Of a stretch of DNA of 64,000 nt, positions 59,250 to 64,000 are shown piece after piece (positions within the stretch are counted from its first letter, which is position 1; the number at the start of each line of letters is the position of its first letter). The translations under genes and the position numbers were made by a program. The DNA comes from an uncultured Faecalibacterium sp. (GTDB lineage: Bacteria; Bacillota; Clostridia; Oscillospirales; Ruminococcaceae). The notes under the pieces were generated by a model. It saw only the letters and a program-made list of their open reading frames with translations, did not search any database and was not told the origin of the DNA. Location of the stretch: NCBI GenBank assembly GCA_937880095.1, contig CALFLK010000013.1, forward strand, positions 186,001-250,000, written 5' to 3'.

Positions 59250-61061
59250 ATGTGGAAAAGTAAAAAGACGCCCCCGGTCGATGATCCGGGAGCACATGCT
59301 ATGCCAAGCGGCACTTTACTGCGTCGCTTCTGGCCGTATCTGTACAAATATCGCCGCACGGTTGCGCTGGATTTGTTCTGCGCATCGCTGACCTGTCTGT
59401 GTGACATGGTTCTGCCGCTGATTATGCGTACCATTACCAATACAGCAATGAACAATACCGCTGCGCTGACCATTTCGCTGATTTTGCGGATGTCACTGCT
59501 GTACCTGGTTCTGCGCCTGATTGATGCGGCTGCCCAGTATTATATGGCGGATGTGGGACACTGCATGGGTGTTGCCATTGAAACCGATATGCGTCGGGAC
59601 GCATTCACGCATTTGCAAAAGCTGGGTCTGACCTACTACTCCAACACCAAAATCGGTGAAATCATGGGTCGTATCACCAGTGACCTGTTTGACGTAACCG
59701 AGTTTGCACACCACTGCCCGGAAGAATTCTTTATTGCCGGACTGAAAATTTTGGTCAGCTTCTGCGTCCTGTGTTCTTATAATGTACCGCTGACGATTCT
59801 GCTGTTCCTGTGTGTACCGCCGATGATCTATGTATCCATTCAGATCAATCACCAGCAGCGCGCTGCGTTCCGCCGTCGCCGTGTACAGGTCGGCGATTTG
59901 AACAGTCGCATCGAGGACAGTCTGCTGGGCGAACGTGTCATCAAGGCATTCTGTGCTGAAGATACGGAAAACGAAAAGTTTGAACAGGGCAACATGGAGT
60001 TCCTGCGGGTCAAGCAGCAATCCTACAAGTATATGGCTCGTTTCCAGTTTTCCACCCGCCTGTTTGACGGTCTGATGTATCTGGTCGTCATCTGTGGCGG
60101 CGGTCTGTTTGTGGTCAAGGGCTGGATTACTGCCGGTGATTTGGTCGCGTATACGCTGTATGTTTCTACGCTGATTGCCACCATTCGCCGCATCGTAGAG
60201 TTCGCCGAAAACTTTGAGCAGGGCGTTACCGGCATTGAGCGCTTCTTCGACATTCTGGATACTCCCGTTGAAATTCAGGATAAGCCCGATGCAAAGCCTT
60301 TGCAGACAACCAATGGCTGCATTGATTTCAATGATGTGAGCTTTGAATATCCGGATGACCACAATCGTGTACTGCACCATGTGAACCTGCACATTCGTCC
60401 CGGTGAGCGTGTAGCTCTGGTGGGTCCGTCCGGTGGTGGTAAGACCACTCTGTGCAACCTGATTCCCCGCTTCTACGAAGTAACCAGCGGCAGTATTCAG
60501 GTAGACGGTCAGGACGTGCGTGATGTAACGCTGAAGAGCCTGCGCAGTGCAATCGGCATCGTACAGCAGGATGTGCATATGTTCAGCGGTACGGTAGCAG
60601 AAAATATCGCTTACGGCAAATCGGATGCGACCCGCAAAGAAATCCAGAAGGCCGCTGTACTGGCTGGCGCAGATGGATTTATCCGTGACCTGAAAGATGG
60701 CTACGACACCTATGTGGGCGAACGTGGCGTGAAACTGTCCGGCGGACAGAAACAGCGTATTGCGATTGCCCGTGTATTCCTGAAGGACCCCCGCATCCTG
60801 ATTCTGGACGAAGCGACCAGCGCACTGGATAACGAAAGCGAAATTCTGGTCGGTCAGAGTTTAGAAGCACTGGCACATGGTCGCACCACGCTGACCATCG
60901 CACACCGCCTGACTACCGTCAAGGATTACGACCGTATTCTGGTTCTGGGCGAAGACGGTATTTGCGAAGAAGGCAACCACGAACAGCTTCTGGAAAAGAA
61001 GGGTGTATACTATCGTTTGTGGAACCAGATTCCCGCTGACGCTCCCATTCCCGAAGCATAA
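59250..61061 (+). CDS. ABC exporter, fused permease and ATPase
   Basis: A 603-residue half-transporter: six spans (about residues 35-300), then an ATPase with VALVGPSGGGKTTLCNL (Walker A), a Q-loop (IVQQDVHMFSGTVAENIAYG), KLSGGQKQRIAIARVFL (signature) and ILILDEATSALDNESE (Walker B). It resembles MsbA/lipid or drug exporters and probably works as a homodimer. GGAGAG precedes the ATG. Strong terminator follows. Confidence 0.95.
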   Translation: MWKSKKTPPVDDPGAHAMPSGTLLRRFWPYLYKYRRTVALDLFCASLTCLCDMVLPLIMRTITNTAMNNTAALTISLILRMSLLYLVLRLIDAAAQYYMADVGHCMGVAIETDMRRDAFTHLQKLGLTYYSNTKIGEIMGRITSDLFDVTEFAHHCPEEFFIAGLKILVSFCVLCSYNVPLTILLFLCVPPMIYVSIQINHQQRAAFRRRRVQVGDLNSRIEDSLLGERVIKAFCAEDTENEKFEQGNMEFLRVKQQSYKYMARFQFSTRLFDGLMYLVVICGGGLFVVKGWITAGDLVAYTLYVSTLIATIRRIVEFAENFEQGVTGIERFFDILDTPVEIQDKPDAKPLQTTNGCIDFNDVSFEYPDDHNRVLHHVNLHIRPGERVALVGPSGGGKTTLCNLIPRFYEVTSGSIQVDGQDVRDVTLKSLRSAIGIVQQDVHMFSGTVAENIAYGKSDATRKEIQKAAVLAGADGFIRDLKDGYDTYVGERGVKLSGGQKQRIAIARVFLKDPRILILDEATSALDNESEILVGQSLEALAHGRTTLTIAHRLTTVKDYDRILVLGEDGICEEGNHEQLLEKKGVYYRLWNQIPADAPIPEA

Positions 61062-61077
61062 ATCCTGTCAAAACAAC

Positions 61078-61112
61078 AAAAGCCCCCGGCAGAGCGTCTG
61101 CCGGGGGCTTTA
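61078..61112. terminator. Bidirectional terminator
   Basis: AAAAGCCCCCGGCAGA pairs with TCTGCCGGGGGCTTTA around GCG. Confidence 0.93.
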
Positions 61113-61135
61113 TTATGCGTTTTATCTTTACAGCA

Positions 61136-62083
61136 TCATTCGCCCTTGACCAGACGAACCGCGCCACAAACGCCCGCATCATTGCCCAGAGAAGCAACCT
61201 TGATGGGGATTTCACGAATTGCGCTGAAGCAGTACTTCTGATATGCTTCGGTAGCTGCATTGACCAGAATATCACCTGCACGGCTCACACCGCCGCCCAG
61301 CAGGAACATTTCCGGGTCTGCCGTTGCTGCAATGCTGGACAGTGCAAAGCCCAGCAGATCTGCACAGTCATGCAGCTCCTGCAAAGCCAGTGCATCACCT
61401 TCACGGGCAGCGTCCAGAACGTCCTTTGCAGTAAAGGTGCGATCACGCAGCACGCTGGGTGCGTCGCTCTCTGCCAACAGCTTCTTCATGCAGCGGACAA
61501 TACCGGTTGCGCTGGAGTACTGCTCCAAGCAGCCCTTCTTGCCGCAGCCGCAGCTTTCGGTTTCGTGGCGGTTGACCGTAATGTGACCAATTTCGCCGCC
61601 TGCGCCATGCTCGCCGCAGATGACCTTGCCATTGACGATAACGCCACCGCCGACACCAGTGCCCAGCGTGACCATGACCATGTTATGGCAGCCTTTTGCG
61701 GTACCAACCCAGATTTCGCCTAGAGCAGCAATGTTTGCGTCGTTACCGACCTTAACGGACATACCATCCAGCAGCTCGCTCAGTGCCTGTGCAACATCCA
61801 GCTTGCCCCAGCCGCCCAGGTTTGCGCAAACAATGGGCACATAGCTATCGTTGACAACCGGGCCAGGTACACCAATACCAACGCCCACGACCTGCTCTGC
61901 GGTCAGCTGCTTTTCAGCCATTTTGTTCTTTACGCTTGCAGCCAGATTCGGCAGGATATGCGCACCATTGTCAGAGGTATCCGTGGGGAGCTCCCATTTT
62001 TCCAACAGGGTGCCGGTAACATGAAACAAACCGATTTTCGCGGTTGTACCGCCCAAATCAATGCCAAATGCATATTCTTTCAT
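61136..62083 (-). CDS. glk: ROK-family glucokinase
   Basis: A 315-residue sugar kinase with phosphate-1 motif YAFGIDLGGTTAKIGLF, VVGVGIGVPGPVV, VTLGTGVGGGVIVNGKVI, and the ROK zinc motif, EIGHITVNRHETESCGCGKKGCLEQYSS (one His, three Cys). This is the pattern of Firmicute glucokinases. The ATG at 62083 is ten bases after AAGGAG; 62092 would be too close to the site. An extended -10 (TGC-TATACT, minus, TATACT at 62133-62128) lies 45 bases upstream. Confidence 0.94.
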   Translation of the reverse strand: MKEYAFGIDLGGTTAKIGLFHVTGTLLEKWELPTDTSDNGAHILPNLAASVKNKMAEKQLTAEQVVGVGIGVPGPVVNDSYVPIVCANLGGWGKLDVAQALSELLDGMSVKVGNDANIAALGEIWVGTAKGCHNMVMVTLGTGVGGGVIVNGKVICGEHGAGGEIGHITVNRHETESCGCGKKGCLEQYSSATGIVRCMKKLLAESDAPSVLRDRTFTAKDVLDAAREGDALALQELHDCADLLGFALSSIAATADPEMFLLGGGVSRAGDILVNAATEAYQKYCFSAIREIPIKVASLGNDAGVCGAVRLVKGE

Positions 62084-62212
62084 AATGTCCATTCTCCTTT
62101 TCTCTTGCCGATTGGCCTACTGTATCCAGTATAGCATAGTTCGTCGGTCAGTGGCATAGACTTTTGTCTTTTCTAGTATAAAAAAGGCACCATATCCTAA
62201 AGCAGATATCTG

Positions 62213-62241
62213 TTGCAAAATGACCGATAATGCAATATAAA
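62213..62241 (+). promoter_or_regulatory. Promoter of the 62377 gene
   Basis: TTGCAA (62213-62218), 17 bases, TATAAA (62236-62241). A CATAC/GTATG hairpin (about 62252-62270) lies in the 130-base leader. Confidence 0.6.
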
Positions 62242-62376
62242 TTGGACTACATACGTTTTCTGCGGTATGTACATTATGATGCACATAAAAAACATGACAA
62301 GATACACAGAATATGATATTCTGTTCGTACAGCCACATAAAAGCACTCGTCTTTCCAAAAGGAGGTTTTCAGCGAA

Positions 62377-62682
62377 ATGTTTCAATTTCAAAAGGCAAAG
62401 TGTACCGCCGAAACCACCGATATTGTAATACAAAAACGCTGGAATGGAAATGTCTGGTTTTTGACGGTACAGTATTTTGTTGGGGATCATGCATACACCC
62501 GAACGGAGCAGATGAAATATCGCAAAGTAAAGACCCATAAAATTATGAACATCCCGGTCGGTATGCGCTCTGTCCTTTCTATGGGTGATATCCAGATAGG
62601 CGATTCTGTGCGTGTTAAATACAATCCGTATAAACCAAAGCGAGCATTTATGCCCGATAATACCGGTTTGATGCTTATATAA
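62377..62682 (+). CDS. Small basic protein of unknown function
   Basis: A 101-residue beta-rich protein without signal peptide. Its ending, IQIGDSVRVKYNPYKPKRAFM, resembles the soluble part of DUF3592-type proteins, where VxVxYNPxxPxxA recurs. No membrane span is present, unlike most of that family. AAAGGAGG lies eleven bases before the ATG. It is monocistronic. Confidence 0.7.
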   Translation: MFQFQKAKCTAETTDIVIQKRWNGNVWFLTVQYFVGDHAYTRTEQMKYRKVKTHKIMNIPVGMRSVLSMGDIQIGDSVRVKYNPYKPKRAFMPDNTGLMLI

Positions 62683-62726
62683 TGCACCTTACCAGAAAAT
62701 GTGCTGGTTTTCTTATCTTAAAAATA

Positions 62727-62766
62727 AAAAGGCAGACAGAGATTTGTGTTCTCTGTCTGCCTTTTG
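62727..62766. terminator. Bidirectional terminator
   Basis: AAAAGGCAGACAGAG pairs with CTCTGTCTGCCTTTT. Confidence 0.92.
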
Positions 62767-62791
62767 TTTTCATGGAATCATAAAAACGCGA

Positions 62792-63583
62792 TTAGTCTTC
62801 GTCGTCTTCTTCCTCGTCCTCGTCGTCATCATCATCCAAGCGGGGCTTATAGAAAATCTTAGCCAGCCAAATGGAAATTTGATACAACAGAACCATCGGG
62901 ATCGCAACCAAAGTCTGCGATACGATGTCAGGCGGGGTAATAATTGCTGCGACAAAGAAGCAAATTACGATTGCAATACCGCGGCCCTTCACCATCAGTG
63001 TAGGGCTGGCAATACCCAGCTTTGCCAGAATGATCGTTACCAGCGGAATTTCAAAAATACATCCGAAAATGGTAAAGATCATCAGCACAAAGTCCAGATA
63101 CTTTGCCAAACTGATCTGCGCCGTAATTTGGTCTGTACCTTCCAGTGTGATCAAGAAATTCAGCATGAAGGGCAGGGTGACTTTATAAGCGAAAAATACG
63201 CCTACACAGAACAGACCCAAGCCCAACAGCAGCGTCATACCGAAGAACAGATTTTCATTTTTTCTCAGGCCCGGTTTTGCAAAGGCCCAAATTTGATACA
63301 GCGCAACTGGGACAGTAATAATGATTGCCGCCATCAGCGCCAAGCGGAAATACTGCAACAGTTTTTCCTGCGGAGAGATGGTGACCAGGGTGTAGCCACA
63401 CTGCCAGCCCATATCAGCCATCAGTGTAACCAACTCAGCCGCATGTGCCAAGAAGAATACCGTGCCGATTGCAAAGACAGCTGCACAAATCGCCAAGCGA
63501 TTGCGCAGCTCTTTCATATGGCCGCCAAGACTCATGCTTCCGTCCCGTTCCACTGCCGCTTTTTTCGTCAGTGTTTTGGCCAT
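62792..63583 (-). CDS. tatC: Twin-arginine translocase subunit TatC
   Basis: The 263-residue product has six spans. It shows the N-terminal SLGGHMKELRNRLAICAAVF signature, SPQEKLLQYFRLALMAAIIITVPVALYQIWAFAKPGL, and AAIITPPDIVSQTLVAIPMVLLYQIS, all TatC marks. The C-terminus is a run of Asp and Glu. TatC binds the twin-arginine signal. It follows tatA by three bases, a minimal TatAC system. A candidate substrate is the DUF3048 lipoprotein at 44.6-45.8 kb. Confidence 0.95.
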   Translation of the reverse strand: MAKTLTKKAAVERDGSMSLGGHMKELRNRLAICAAVFAIGTVFFLAHAAELVTLMADMGWQCGYTLVTISPQEKLLQYFRLALMAAIIITVPVALYQIWAFAKPGLRKNENLFFGMTLLLGLGLFCVGVFFAYKVTLPFMLNFLITLEGTDQITAQISLAKYLDFVLMIFTIFGCIFEIPLVTIILAKLGIASPTLMVKGRGIAIVICFFVAAIITPPDIVSQTLVAIPMVLLYQISIWLAKIFYKPRLDDDDDEDEEEDDED

Positions 63584-63586
63584 ATC

Positions 63587-63784
63587 TTACTCTTTATCCT
63601 CAGTCTTTGCTTCTTTCTTTTCTGCGGGTGCTTCTTCGTCGTCATCAGCTGCTTCGCTGATGCCGTCCTTAAAGTTGCGCATGGTCTTGCCGAACATCTT
63701 GCCCAGCTTCGGCAGCTGCTTGGGTCCAAAAATAATCAGGACAACCAGCAGGATGATCATCAATTCTTGGGTTCCGATTCTCAT
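63587..63784 (-). CDS. tatA: Twin-arginine translocase subunit TatA
   Basis: The 65-residue product starts MRIGTQELMIILLVVLIIFG then PKQLPKLGK, the TatA span, F-G-P hinge and amphipathic helix. A Lys/Glu-rich tail follows. The ATG at 63784 follows AAAAGGAGAG; the in-frame start at 63829 has none. It lies just upstream of tatC. Confidence 0.94.
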   Translation of the reverse strand: MRIGTQELMIILLVVLIIFGPKQLPKLGKMFGKTMRNFKDGISEAADDDEEAPAEKKEAKTEDKE

Positions 63785-63878
63785 AAGTAACTCTCCTTTT
63801 TGGGCCATCCAGCTCAGCCGTCCGGCCATGTTCCACTTATATTGCCACTACCCTTTATAAAAGGCAGTTGCGACAGAA

Positions 63879-64000
63879 TTAAACGTTTGCAGTTTCCTCT
63901 GCTGCCGGTGCAGCAGCCTCTTCTGCGGCAGGCTCTGCTTCTTCAGCAGGTTCTGCATTGCCGATTGCATCGATTGCGGCAGCAGCTGCTGCTGCCTGTG
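63879..64000 (-). CDS. Partial gene with Ala/Glu-rich C-terminus
   Basis: Only the last 39 codons are inside the window. They read QAAAAAAAIDAIGNAEPAEE and continue with Ala/Glu/Pro repeats to ETANV. The gene lies 94 bases upstream of tatA on the same strand. Such tails occur on TatA/TatB-like proteins and others, so a further Tat component is possible but unproven. The 5' end is outside the window. Confidence 0.6.
   Translation of the reverse strand, partial: QAAAAAAAIDAIGNAEPAEEAEPAAEEAAAPAAEETANV

Overview
The window looks like chromosomal DNA from a low-to-mid-GC Clostridia member of the Oscillospiraceae, most likely near Faecalibacterium, Gemmiger or Subdoligranulum. This placement is an inference from gene content, strong C/G-ending codon bias, AGGAGG ribosome sites, many extended -10 promoters (TGnTATACT or TGnTATAAT), Lys/Asp/Glu-rich lipoproteins and DUF3048 paralogs. 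No marker such as 16S rRNA is present to prove it. No tRNA, rRNA, insertion sequence, prophage or CRISPR array was seen. Genes lie on both strands in short operons separated by strong, often bidirectional, intrinsic terminators.

Region by region. 0-3.2 kb (minus): rpmG-secE-nusG-rplK-rplA-(L10 leader)-rplJ, driven by a near-consensus promoter. 3.4-7.8 kb (plus): ddl, murI, a DUF1934 protein and argS. 7.8-9.2 kb: no protein gene, but a candidate structured RNA of about 0.9 kb with its own promoter and terminator, built from two tandem domains of about 263 nt. 9.2-16.9 kb: metG, a TatD-type nuclease, small unknowns, threonine aldolase, an ArsC-like protein, ferredoxin, membrane-anchored unknowns and TfoX_N. 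17-24 kb: methionine-gamma-lyase-like enzyme, GNAT, murD (minus); peptide-binding lipoprotein, ElbB/DJ-1 protein and queH (plus); DUF896 (minus). 24-30.4 kb (minus): an xpaC-telA-lemA-TPM-TPM envelope/stress cluster, a HAD phosphatase and an ArsP_2-type metal permease with an attenuator-like leader.

30.5-38.5 kb: rlmB and a 1053-residue protein that looks like a P1B ATPase with its catalytic motifs destroyed; fba behind a cluster of DnaA-box-like sequences; SpoIIE phosphatase. 38.6-50 kb: divergent gltX/trpS sharing one -35 element, AbrB-like and XRE regulators, a phosphoglycerate-mutase-like enzyme, two DUF3048 proteins (one with a twin-arginine lipoprotein signal), GNAT, hflX, a lipoprotein and a polytopic GT-C-like membrane protein. 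50.2-50.8 kb: no protein gene; it holds two terminators, a consensus promoter and a candidate C-rich small RNA. 50.8-64 kb: Lrp/AsnC regulator, zinc-ribbon membrane protein, lipoprotein, GT2, pentapeptide protein, GNAT, YerC/TrpR-like, DJ-1, a beta-propeller protein with a TatA-like N-terminus, a TIGR01440 protein, YggS, an ABC exporter, ROK glucokinase, a small unknown, tatC, tatA and the tail of one further gene.

The best candidates for something undescribed are the tandem-domain RNA at 8.04-8.95 kb, the pseudo-P-type ATPase at 30.6-33.7 kb, the TatA-like/beta-propeller fusion at 56.7-57.9 kb, the leader of the ArsP_2-type permease and the small RNA at 50.5-50.6 kb.
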